Positions 49,190 through 57,336 of a stretch of DNA of 64,000 nucleotides are shown here, piece after piece. Location of the stretch: NCBI RefSeq assembly GCF_002259415.1, contig NZ_NPFY01000001.1, positions 124,001 to 188,000 of the forward strand, in the 5' to 3' direction. This DNA comes from Rhodococcus sp. 14-2470-1b. Its GTDB lineage: Bacteria > Actinomycetota > Actinomycetes > Mycobacteriales > Mycobacteriaceae. Each line of letters starts with the position of its first letter. The first letter of the stretch is position 1. Below the pieces are notes generated by a model. That model was not told the origin of the DNA. It did no database searches and saw nothing but the letters and a program-made list of their open reading frames with translations. The position numbers and the translations under genes are program-made.

Positions 49190-49900
49190 TCAGACGAAGA
49201 GTGGGGGTAGAGCGAACACCATCACCGTCGACCAAGCGACGTGAGTCAGCATCGGCGCCAGGATGCCGCCGGAGGACCGGCGCTGGAGCGCCAGCACGAA
49301 TCCGAGGGTGATAGCGGCGAACGCGAGCATCGGGTTGCCGCTGGCGAGGGTGACGACCGTGTAGACGAGCGTCGAGATCAGAACCGGCTTGCGGCGTCCG
49401 ATCGCAGCGAAAAGTGCGCCTCGGAAGAAAATCTCCTCGGCTACACCGTTGAGAAGCGTGATGAACACGATCAGACCCATCGACCCCATCGTTGCGTGCG
49501 CCAGCACGTTGGCGACGAAGTCCGCGAGAGGCGGAATCTGGCGAACGACGAGCCCACCGACGACGAACACACCGCCGGCAGCAAGGCCGATGAGTATCGG
49601 TGTGATGATCGGCCGACGCATGGAGCCGTTGAACGTGATGCGTCCGAGGTGGAGCGGGCCGGAGACGAATCCGCCGATGATCCACGTTGCCGCCAGCGCG
49701 ATCGTCAGCGGGTAGAAGGCGTTGTCCCCCGGGCTCACCGACAGAGACACACCGAGAAGAACTGCTCCGACGACGAGTGTGACGCCGACGACGATGCGTC
49801 GGCGAAGGAAAGCGCGATCGGACTGCCGGTGATCACGGTCGACCTTGTCCACGAGCGCGGACTTCATCACGTCGACCACCGTGGTCTGCCACGTCGCCAT
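49190..49900 (-). CDS. CPBP-family intramembrane metalloprotease
   Basis: A 236-residue protein with about six membrane helices and the CAAX-protease/bacteriocin-processing motif EEIFFRGAL, followed by FAAITLGFV and THVAWS, the metal-binding and catalytic sites. Substrates are unknown. AGGAGG stands 5 nt before the ATG. The start overlaps the upstream SDR stop by one base (TGATG), so they are co-translated. Confidence 0.9.
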   Translation of the reverse strand: MATWQTTVVDVMKSALVDKVDRDHRQSDRAFLRRRIVVGVTLVVGAVLLGVSLSVSPGDNAFYPLTIALAATWIIGGFVSGPLHLGRITFNGSMRRPIITPILIGLAAGGVFVVGGLVVRQIPPLADFVANVLAHATMGSMGLIVFITLLNGVAEEIFFRGALFAAIGRRKPVLISTLVYTVVTLASGNPMLAFAAITLGFVLALQRRSSGGILAPMLTHVAWSTVMVFALPPLFV

Positions 49901-51102
49901 CAAGCCTCCTCGTCCCCGCCGTGTTCGTCGTTCGATCCCCCGCGCACGCGTCGTATCACCGATCTCGCGCGTTCCGAAACACCGCCGACGACGTCGAGGT
50001 TGGTGCGCACCACCGCTGCCACCGGCCACGAGTACAGCATTTTGCGTGCACCGAGGGCTTCGAGCAGGCTCCACGTCTCGTCGGACGACGCTGCGACGCC
50101 GTAGCGGCGGATTCCGATTGCGTCGCCGCCGCTCCAGACCGCGTCGGTGTGTGCGAGCCGGAGCGGATCCTTGGACGCACGAACTCCCGGCGGCTCACCG
50201 ACGGTGCCGAGAACACTGCGACGCATTGCTTCGTCGATAGTGGTCCGACCGCCCTCCTTCTCCCCCACGAGATCGACGATCCGACTTTCGGTCGCCGTCA
50301 TCGTGTTGTGAAGGGAATGAACGAGGTCCTCGGCCAGGGCATCGGGCACGGGGATGATCTTCCCGATGACACGACCTGCGAGGCCGGTGGGGACGCCGGG
50401 AGCGGACACGCCGATCCGCGTCAGGCCGGCCGCGTCGACGTAGGCGAACAGCAGGTCTCGGTAGGGCACCACGTCGGGCCCGCCGATGTCGTATGCGCCC
50501 GCGGGCACCTCCTGCCTGGAAGCCAACAGGTAGAACAGGACGTCGTCGACGGCGATGGGCTGCACGGGCCGATTCAGCCAGCTCGGTAGCGGCAACACCA
50601 GCAGGCGATCGGCGAGATAGCGCAGCATCTCGTAGGACGTCGAGCCTGCGCCGAGGACGATCGCGGCCTTGAGCCACACCACCTCCACGCCGTCGACGTC
50701 GAGTGCTTCGCCGACATCGGCGCGGCTTCCGAGGTGCTCGGACAGCGCTTCGCCTTCCGGAGCGAAACCGCCGAGATAGACGATTCTCCTCACACCGGCC
50801 GCTGCCGCCGCTTCGGCGAACTGCCCCGCCGAACGCAGGTCCTGGGCTCGGTAGTCTTCCTGGCCGATGGCGTGCACCAGGTAGTACGCGGTATCGATGT
50901 CGCCGGCGGCGTCGAAGGCGTCGGCCAGCGAGCTCGTGTCACCCGCATCGAGCGCCACCGTCTCCACCTCGGCTCGCCAGTCGAAGCGATCGAGGCTTTC
51001 CGGCCGACGAGACGCAGCCACGACGGTGTCGCCGTCGTCGAGCAACGCGGCGACCAGACGCGAACCGATGTACCCACTTGCCCCCGTCACGAGAACTCTC
51101 AT
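49900..51102 (-). CDS. NAD(P)-binding epimerase-like (YbjT/SDR-atypical) protein
   Basis: The 400-residue protein has an N-terminal Rossmann fold with TGASGYIGSRLV (6-17), but its substrate region is unlike classic sugar epimerases. A C-terminal part of about 170 residues (from TMTATESRIVDLV) is of a kind seen in DUF2867-bearing actinobacterial SDRs; I am not sure of the assignment. Likely a reductase or regulator that binds NADP. First gene of a pair with the CPBP protease. Confidence 0.82.
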   Translation of the reverse strand: MRVLVTGASGYIGSRLVAALLDDGDTVVAASRRPESLDRFDWRAEVETVALDAGDTSSLADAFDAAGDIDTAYYLVHAIGQEDYRAQDLRSAGQFAEAAAAAGVRRIVYLGGFAPEGEALSEHLGSRADVGEALDVDGVEVVWLKAAIVLGAGSTSYEMLRYLADRLLVLPLPSWLNRPVQPIAVDDVLFYLLASRQEVPAGAYDIGGPDVVPYRDLLFAYVDAAGLTRIGVSAPGVPTGLAGRVIGKIIPVPDALAEDLVHSLHNTMTATESRIVDLVGEKEGGRTTIDEAMRRSVLGTVGEPPGVRASKDPLRLAHTDAVWSGGDAIGIRRYGVAASSDETWSLLEALGARKMLYSWPVAAVVRTNLDVVGGVSERARSVIRRVRGGSNDEHGGDEEA

Positions 51103-51213
51103 GCTCGCCAAGGCTAACCGGCTCGCGACAGTTGTGCCGAAGGTGTGCTCGGCGCCGCATTGTCGGCCGCGGTGTGCGTCGGTGGACGAACGCGGTGTGG
51201 CATTGTTTGACAC

Positions 51214-51813
51214 ATGGCGTTGGTGCTCGCAGGCGTGCGGCTTCCCGATCCTGCCGGCGGCCTCGTCGCTGCGAGGATCGGACTCGACGTAGTGCGATAC
51301 GGGGTGCGGTGGACCCGGGACACAGCTGTCTTCGCACTCGGGCTTCCCGGCCGCATCGAGGCGCTTCTCGACGAGGTGACAGCGCTGATGGCCCGAATCG
51401 ACGCCGTCGTCGACGCTGCCGAGCTCGTCGTCGCCGAGGCTGCGACGACCACCCGCTCGGCGGAAGGTGTGGTCGATTCCGCATCCAAGGCGTCGGTGAC
51501 CGCACTGCAGCTGGTCGAACTGTTCGACCCGATAGCGCAGCGCTCCGCGCCGTTCGCGAAGAAATTCGTCGACCACCTCGACGAGAACGAGGTCGATGCG
51601 GCCATCGCCATGGTCGACCAACTCCCCGGACTCGTCGAGCACATGGAAGCGGTCATACCCATCCTGGCAACCCTCGATTCCGTCGCACCGGAGATCCACG
51701 AATTGCTCGGCGTGACAAAGGATGTCCGTCGCGCAGTGATCGGCATACCCGGGTTCAAATTCTTCCGCAACCGAGGCCAGGATCGACTGGACGAGGAAGA
51801 AGGCCGCGACTGA
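51214..51813 (+). CDS. Hypothetical helical protein
   Basis: A 199-residue, largely alpha-helical protein with repeated Ala/Glu/Val heptads (for example EALLDEVTALMARIDAVVD, residues 48-66) suggesting a coiled coil, and a charged C-terminus. No family recognised. It stands alone between the SDR gene (divergent) and an acyl-CoA dehydrogenase gene (convergent). Confidence 0.72.
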   Translation: MALVLAGVRLPDPAGGLVAARIGLDVVRYGVRWTRDTAVFALGLPGRIEALLDEVTALMARIDAVVDAAELVVAEAATTTRSAEGVVDSASKASVTALQLVELFDPIAQRSAPFAKKFVDHLDENEVDAAIAMVDQLPGLVEHMEAVIPILATLDSVAPEIHELLGVTKDVRRAVIGIPGFKFFRNRGQDRLDEEEGRD

Positions 51814-51849
51814 TCGTCCGCGACCCTCCTCGACTCGATCACTCCGGGA

Positions 51850-52983
51850 CTACTTGACGAACGCGAACTCGTCACCACCGTGGTACTTCGCGAGGGTCTC
51901 GGAGATGGACCGCCTGGACGGCGGGTGAAACGCGTAGGCCTGCAACGCAGCTGCGAGGTACCCGATGTCGGGCGAGGTGATGAATCCGATTCCGCCGAGG
52001 GATTCCATCGCTGTCGAACTCGCCCGAACCAGCGCATCTCGAATAGCTATGCGGCAGAACAGCAGTCGCGCGGAGATGTCCTGGCCCCGTTCACCGTCGT
52101 CGACGGCACGTGCCACGCTCTCGATAGCCGCGATGCTGTTCTCGATCTCCGCCGCAGCTCGGGTGTAACCCTCGTAGTCACCTTTGTCCTGCGCAAGCAT
52201 CTTCTCCAGCAGCATCGTCGCAGCGCCGAGGTAGTTGGCGCTGATCAACATTCCGAACCACAGGTACCCGGTCATCTCGTGGACGCCGTCCGGGTCGTCG
52301 TCGCTGTTGAGTAGCACCAGGTCCGCCGGTACCTCGACATCGCGGAGAACGACCTCGTCGCTCTGCGAGCCTTCGAGGAACGGTGTCTCCCAGAACTTCG
52401 TGACGGACACTCCGTCGAGCGACGCGGGGATCAAGGCAACTGCGCGTTCGCCGTCCTTCGCGCCGACACCTTCGACCTCGACGCTGGCCGTCAACAGATC
52501 CATCGAACCGGACAGGCTGCAGGGCTTCTTGCTTCCGTTGATCACGTACACGTCGCCGACACGCTTCGCCTTCATCGTGGGAATGAAGACGCTGCCCCCC
52601 GGGGTGCCTTCCGAGAACCCCGACGCGATCACGGCCTTCTGCTCGATGAGCGATTTCATCAGCGCACGATCTTCTTCGCTGGCTCCCGTGGCGAACTCGT
52701 TGAGCGACGCGATCGACAGATGGTGCATGGTCGTCGCCGCTCCGAGCGACGGCGATCTCGATCCGATCGCCCGCTGTGCGCGCACGGCGTCGAGCGCGGA
52801 GGCGCCGCTACCGCCCAGCTCCGTGGGAACGATGAGCGAGGTGCCGCCGAACTCCTTGAATTTGGCGATTGCTTCGCCGTCCCTGCTTTCGAGGTCTTTC
52901 AGTGGCGTGCGGTCCAGATAATCCAGTAAACCCGGAATGTATTGTTCCAGAATTTCGCGTTCTCGAACCATCAATGCAGTCAT
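51850..52983 (-). CDS. Acyl-CoA dehydrogenase-family protein near the oxoamine synthase module
   Basis: A 377-residue acyl-CoA dehydrogenase-fold protein: N-terminal helices (FGGTSLIVPTELGGSG), middle beta domain (IASGFSEGTPGG, INGSKKPCSLSG) and C-terminal helical domain with ESLGGIGFITSPDIGYL, typical of the family. AGGGAG precedes the ATG at 52983. It is divergent from an alpha-oxoamine synthase gene. It may prepare or oxidise the acyl chain used there, but the pairing is only positional. Confidence 0.87.
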   Translation of the reverse strand: MTALMVREREILEQYIPGLLDYLDRTPLKDLESRDGEAIAKFKEFGGTSLIVPTELGGSGASALDAVRAQRAIGSRSPSLGAATTMHHLSIASLNEFATGASEEDRALMKSLIEQKAVIASGFSEGTPGGSVFIPTMKAKRVGDVYVINGSKKPCSLSGSMDLLTASVEVEGVGAKDGERAVALIPASLDGVSVTKFWETPFLEGSQSDEVVLRDVEVPADLVLLNSDDDPDGVHEMTGYLWFGMLISANYLGAATMLLEKMLAQDKGDYEGYTRAAAEIENSIAAIESVARAVDDGERGQDISARLLFCRIAIRDALVRASSTAMESLGGIGFITSPDIGYLAAALQAYAFHPPSRRSISETLAKYHGGDEFAFVK

Positions 52984-53267
52984 GACTCTCCCTAACAATT
53001 TGAAATTCGCATGGCAGACAAAGGTGAATCGAATTCGCAACCTCGTGCTCACTACCCACCGTTCTACCAGGCAAAACATCCAAGAGTAGGTAAACTTCCC
53101 TCCTTTTCGAAACTGGGCGACGAGTTTGTTATGGCCTCCCACCTGGAGTAATGAAAATTTGTTTGATTCGAACCAATCCTGCCCATCCCATGGAGCCGAA
53201 TCACAATTCGCGACCATCGTTCGACGACCGACTCCAAACCCACCCTGTGTCAGGAGAACCTGCAGCG
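52984..53267. promoter_or_regulatory. AT-richer divergent region between acyl-CoA dehydrogenase and oxoamine synthase
   Basis: This 284-bp stretch is clearly richer in A and T (for example TTGAAATTCGC and AATGAAAATTTG) than the flanking genes and contains no supported gene. It must hold both promoters. In-frame upstream ATGs at 53151 and 53190 add residues unlike the family; ATG 53268 is preferred with AGGAG upstream. Confidence 0.5.
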
Positions 53268-54497
53268 ATGACCGTCAACCGATTGATCAAACGACTCGAC
53301 GGCGACGACCGAGTCGACCTCCTTCGCGCCGTGCGCGAATCCGACGTGAGCCCGTACTTCCGCGTCATGGAGTCCGCCACCGCACCCATCGTCCAGGTGG
53401 AAGGCAAGGACAAGATCATGCTGGGCTCCAACAATTACCTGGGGCTCGCCGACCACCCGGACATCACGCAGGGCGCGCAGGACGCACTCGACACCTTCGG
53501 CTCCGCCATCACCGGCAGTCGACTGCTCAACGGCACCATGGACATTCACCTGGAGCTCGAGAACGAGATCAAGGAATGGCACGGCACCGAGGACGCGATG
53601 GTGTTCACCACCGGTTACCAGACGAACCTCGGAACGATCGCCGCCGTCGTGGGTAAGGGCGACGTGATCGTGGTCGACTCTGCCGCACATGCGTCCATCC
53701 GCGACGGAAGTCAACTGTCCGGAGCAACCATTCGCAAATTCGCTCACAACGACATGGCCGACCTCGAACTCCAATTGCAGGGGCCTGTCGTCGGCGACGG
53801 TGCCGTCCTGGTCATCGTCGACGGCCTGTACTCGATGGAAGGTGACCTGGCGCCTCTGGACCAGGTGACAGCACTGTGCACGAAGTACGGTGCTGCGCTG
53901 ATGGTCGACGAGGCCCACAGCCTCGGCATCTACGGCGAAAGCCTCACCGGCGCGGCGGAATTGTTCGGCACGGCAGGCGACACCGACATCAGAATGGCGT
54001 CTCTGTCCAAGAGCCCCAGCTCCACCGGGGGCTTCATCGCAGGATCCCACGACCTCCTCGACAGTCTTCGAATACATGCGAGAGCATTCCTGTTCACGAC
54101 ATCGGGCGTGCCCGCCGCAGTCGGCGCGTCCCTCGCGTCGATCAAGCTCATCAGGAGCGAGGAAGGCCGTCAGCGAGCGCGTCGGGTGTTGGAACACGCC
54201 GAATCCTTGCGCAGTGGACTCGCTGCCGAAGGACTCGACGTCGGCGCCAGGTCCCCGATACCGGGAGGAGACACCGCGTCACCGATCGTCTCGCTGCACA
54301 TCGGGGACGACCTCACCGCAATGAATCTGTGGCGTCAACTGTTCGACAAGGGTGTCTTCACCTCGGCGGCCCTACATCCGGCGGTCCCCCGCAACGGTGC
54401 GCTGCTCCGACTCTGCGTGATGGCCTCCCACACCGACGAACAGATCCGAACCGCCATCGCCACCATCGCGGAGACGGTCGCGGAGTTGCCCTCGTGA
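53268..54497 (+). CDS. Alpha-oxoamine synthase (KBL/AONS/serine palmitoyltransferase family)
   Basis: A PLP enzyme of 409 residues that joins an amino acid to an acyl-CoA with loss of CO2. Features: SNNYLGL, TGSRLLNGT, VDEAHSLGIYG and the PLP-binding Lys248 in SLSKSPSSTGG. Members include BioF, KBL and serine palmitoyltransferase, and the exact amino acid and acyl donor cannot be read here. The stop overlaps the next gene, a NAD-binding epimerase-like reductase. In some bacteria such a pair makes sphingoid bases or amino-ketones. Confidence 0.88.
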   Translation: MTVNRLIKRLDGDDRVDLLRAVRESDVSPYFRVMESATAPIVQVEGKDKIMLGSNNYLGLADHPDITQGAQDALDTFGSAITGSRLLNGTMDIHLELENEIKEWHGTEDAMVFTTGYQTNLGTIAAVVGKGDVIVVDSAAHASIRDGSQLSGATIRKFAHNDMADLELQLQGPVVGDGAVLVIVDGLYSMEGDLAPLDQVTALCTKYGAALMVDEAHSLGIYGESLTGAAELFGTAGDTDIRMASLSKSPSSTGGFIAGSHDLLDSLRIHARAFLFTTSGVPAAVGASLASIKLIRSEEGRQRARRVLEHAESLRSGLAAEGLDVGARSPIPGGDTASPIVSLHIGDDLTAMNLWRQLFDKGVFTSAALHPAVPRNGALLRLCVMASHTDEQIRTAIATIAETVAELPS

Positions 54498-56035
54498 CCC
54501 TTCGCATCGCCGTCACGGGCGCAACGAGCGATTTCGCCGCAGCGATCCTGCCTTCCCTGCTCGCCGACGACGACGTCGACTCCGTGGTCGGGATCGCCCG
54601 GCGTCCGCTCCGAATGCAGCATTCCAAACTCGAATCGGTACGTGCCGACATACGGTCACCCCGACTCGAAGAAGTTTTTCGAGGCTGCGACGTCGTCATC
54701 CATCTGGCCTTCGTCGTCGAAGAATTACGCGACAAGACCGAGACACACGACATCAACCAACGTGGCTCACGGAACGTTCTCGATTCCGCGTACGCCGCAG
54801 GGGTGGGCAGGCTCGTGATCACCTCGAGCATCAATGCGTACGGTGCGGACATTCACGACAAGCCCCTCGACGAAAGTCACTACCCCGCCGGCGATCCCGA
54901 CAGGTATTACTTCCACGACAAAGCAGAGGTGGAGCACTACGCGGAGTGGTGGCTCCGCCGCCACCCCGGCGAGATGGCTGTATCCATGTTGCGACCGACG
55001 TACATCATCGGTCCCGACTTCGCCAACGACGGCATCGATCAGTTCACCGGCCGGGTCGGTGCATTCCCACAGGCGGACCGGGCCAGCTACCAGTTCCTGC
55101 ACCAGAACGACCTGGCCGACGCCTTCCACCGCGCCGCCAAGCAGGACCTGATCGGCCCCTACAACGTGGGCCCACGCGACTGGACGCCGGTCCGCGAACT
55201 TGCGCGTATGCAGGGCCAGATCCTGTTCGACGTGCCCGAGAAACCTGCCGTGGCGGCTGCGAATCTCGCATTCCGACTCGGACTCACCCCGTTCTCTGGT
55301 CAGTGGGTCACTGCGGGCGAGCCCGTCGTGGACTCCACTGCGCTGAGCGAGAAGACTGGCTGGACACCCACTCTCACCTCACGCGAGTGCGCCGCCGTCA
55401 TGGTCCTGTTGCAGGGCAAGCCGATTCTGGGCGCCGAGCACGCCCTGACCAGCCAGAACGCCTGCGAGGCAGCACTGGAACCGGCATCGAGGTTCGTCGG
55501 CACCGTCGGCGGTGAGCACGTGTCGATCACAACGACCTCGGGTCGGCTTCACATCGAACTGCACCGAGGCTCGGCACAGGGACCGACGGTTGTCGTGCCC
55601 GTGCGCCCTGGACTGCATGCCCGCTATCTGACACCTGTCGCCCAGGAACTCGCCCACGCCGGCATCACCACCGTCCTGCTCGACCTACCAGGTCACGGGC
55701 TCAGCACGGGGCCGCGAGGACGCGTCACTGCCGCGGAATTCGACGACGCCGTCGCCAACGCAGCCGACTACGCGCGACTGAACTTCGGATCGACCGTCAC
55801 CGTCGTCGACATCGGAGATCACACGCCCGCACCGAAGCAGACGTTGCGCAGACTCCGGCGGCACCACCCCGTCAATCCCGCCGACGGACTACTTCCCCGT
55901 CGTGTACGCGCCCACGACCTCCGCGGGCGTACCAAGACCCGAACAACCACCGCGACATCCGTCGACGAGGTCATCGATCTCGTCGGTGGAGCAGCCGAAC
56001 CCACCAGCTCACGCGCCCACTCCTCGGTACGGTAG
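54494..56035 (+). CDS. NAD-dependent epimerase/reductase with C-terminal alpha/beta-hydrolase-like tail
   Basis: Residues 1-310 form an extended SDR fold: GATSDFAA replaces the usual GxxGxxG, and the catalytic pair is in YFHDK. From about residue 340 (GGEHVSITTTSGR) a second domain resembles the first half of an alpha/beta hydrolase (PTVVVPVRPG, LLDLPGHGLSTGP). It then turns to a basic low-complexity end without a GxSxG nucleophile elbow, so the hydrolase part is incomplete or non-catalytic. GTG overlaps the oxoamine synthase stop. The 3' end overlaps the convergent DUF1992 gene by 65 bp, possibly a sign of truncation. Confidence 0.82.
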   Translation: MTLRIAVTGATSDFAAAILPSLLADDDVDSVVGIARRPLRMQHSKLESVRADIRSPRLEEVFRGCDVVIHLAFVVEELRDKTETHDINQRGSRNVLDSAYAAGVGRLVITSSINAYGADIHDKPLDESHYPAGDPDRYYFHDKAEVEHYAEWWLRRHPGEMAVSMLRPTYIIGPDFANDGIDQFTGRVGAFPQADRASYQFLHQNDLADAFHRAAKQDLIGPYNVGPRDWTPVRELARMQGQILFDVPEKPAVAAANLAFRLGLTPFSGQWVTAGEPVVDSTALSEKTGWTPTLTSRECAAVMVLLQGKPILGAEHALTSQNACEAALEPASRFVGTVGGEHVSITTTSGRLHIELHRGSAQGPTVVVPVRPGLHARYLTPVAQELAHAGITTVLLDLPGHGLSTGPRGRVTAAEFDDAVANAADYARLNFGSTVTVVDIGDHTPAPKQTLRRLRRHHPVNPADGLLPRRVRAHDLRGRTKTRTTTATSVDEVIDLVGGAAEPTSSRAHSSVR

Positions 56036-56492
56036 ATCTGCCGGGGCCGCTCGCCGTCCGCGACGACAATGCCTCGCGTGCCTCGGCATCCGCCGCGGCC
56101 CGGTTGCGCTTCCACTGCGTCACCCAGTCCTCGACGTCGACCGGGCCGATCGGCACCAGCGGCGGCGATGGCATACGGATCCACGCCACGACACGCGCAT
56201 TGAGGTCCTGCAACGCTTCTCGAACCGACGACTCCTCACGCAGCTCGATCAACGTGGTCGGAAGTTTCTCGATCTCCTTGCGCAACTGCAGAGACTCGGG
56301 CAGCAATGCGTCCGTCGACAGGTTCTCCCGCTTCAGAAACCCTTTCACCCACCACAGATCGTCGTGAGCCGAACTGGGCAACGGTTTACCCGCCCCCTCG
56401 AGATTCTCGAACTCGCCGCGCTCCTGCGCCTCGCGGATCTGTCGGTCCACGAAGGACTCGAACGTCACCCCTGGTTTCTTCCGTTCCACCAC
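55971..56492 (-). CDS. DUF1992 (DnaJ-homologue C28-like) protein
   Basis: The 173-residue protein matches DUF1992: ERKKPGVTFESFVDRQIREAQERGEF, FENLEGAGKPLP, WWVKGFLKRENLS. This domain occurs in small bacterial proteins and in eukaryotic DNAJC28; its role is unclear. A basic C-terminus with WWVRLLHRRDR may be membrane-associated. Its last 65 bp overlap the convergent SDR gene. Confidence 0.88.
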   Translation of the reverse strand: MVERKKPGVTFESFVDRQIREAQERGEFENLEGAGKPLPSSAHDDLWWVKGFLKRENLSTDALLPESLQLRKEIEKLPTTLIELREESSVREALQDLNARVVAWIRMPSPPLVPIGPVDVEDWVTQWKRNRAAADAEAREALSSRTASGPGRSTVPRSGRVSWWVRLLHRRDR

Positions 56493-56628
56493 TGCTGCAC
56501 CGCCGTTCCTCCGCTGAACATCCTCACTGCCGGAAACGCCCGTATTCCGCTAGGGTACTCACGTCGATCCGGGCCGACGCCGTCGTCGACCTCAGGGGGA
56601 TCGTTCACTTCGGACCACGGGGAGTCTC

Positions 56629-57264
56629 ATGAAGTTCGCTCGACTTGCACGAACAACGGTGACAGCTGTCATCGCCGTCTCTGCGCTGGCGGTCGCCACG
56701 GGCACTGCGCATGCGGAGCCTGCACCACTGGTGACGGGCACCGATCAGGGCATCGCCTACAGCACCACCACCACCGAGGACGGCAAGGCCGTGACGACGA
56801 TCCTCGACACCGGATCCTTCCGACTCGACGCGACATCGGAGACCGTCGAGGTCCTCGACGCCGCCGGCACGTCCGTCGCGACGATCCCGCTCGCCTACCG
56901 GGTCGGTGAACAGGAGTTCTCCATCGCGCCTCTCATCGGAGTCGACGACCGCGAATTGACGCTCACGCCCGCAACGGATCCAGCGCTCGCCACCCCGGTG
57001 GCTCGGTCGGTCCTGCCCGTCACCGACGTCAACTCGCAGGCACGCTTTCTCGACGAACTGAACAAGGCATCGTTCGGCGCCGGGGTCAGCGCCGCCATCG
57101 GTGCCGGCATCGGACTTGTCATCGGCTGCGTCGTCGGCGTGTTCGTCGGGTGCATCCCCGGTGTCCTCGTCGGCGCCGCCGCAGGTGGAGTGATCGGCCT
57201 GATCAACACCGGAGGTTACCCGCTGCAGTCGGCCGCGTTCGACTACTTCACCGGCAGGCCCTGA
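56629..57264 (+). CDS. Secreted protein with Gly-rich hydrophobic C-terminal segment
   Basis: A 211-residue protein with a Sec signal peptide (1-29; basic start, hydrophobic core, cleavage after AHA). The mature part is Thr/Asp/Val-rich. Residues about 150-192 are a long hydrophobic run of small residues with two cysteines (IGCVVGVFVGCIPG), resembling a glycine-zipper membrane segment. No known enzyme motif. It ends before a strong terminator. The function is unknown. Confidence 0.82.
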   Translation: MKFARLARTTVTAVIAVSALAVATGTAHAEPAPLVTGTDQGIAYSTTTTEDGKAVTTILDTGSFRLDATSETVEVLDAAGTSVATIPLAYRVGEQEFSIAPLIGVDDRELTLTPATDPALATPVARSVLPVTDVNSQARFLDELNKASFGAGVSAAIGAGIGLVIGCVVGVFVGCIPGVLVGAAAGGVIGLINTGGYPLQSAAFDYFTGRP

Positions 57265-57293
57265 GCCGCTGCAGCTGCACCGAGTCACCACGC

Positions 57294-57330
57294 GAAGGGC
57301 CCCACGGCAGTGAAGTCCGTGGGGCCCTTC
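57294..57330. terminator. Perfect 14-bp inverted repeat, bidirectional terminator
   Basis: GAAGGGCCCCACGG (57294-57307) and CCGTGGGGCCCTTC (57317-57330) pair perfectly across a 9-nt loop. It lies between the convergent secreted-protein gene and the flotillin gene, so it can end transcription from both sides. U-tracts are weak, as usual in high-GC genomes. Confidence 0.85.
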
Positions 57331-57336
57331 GTCGTG

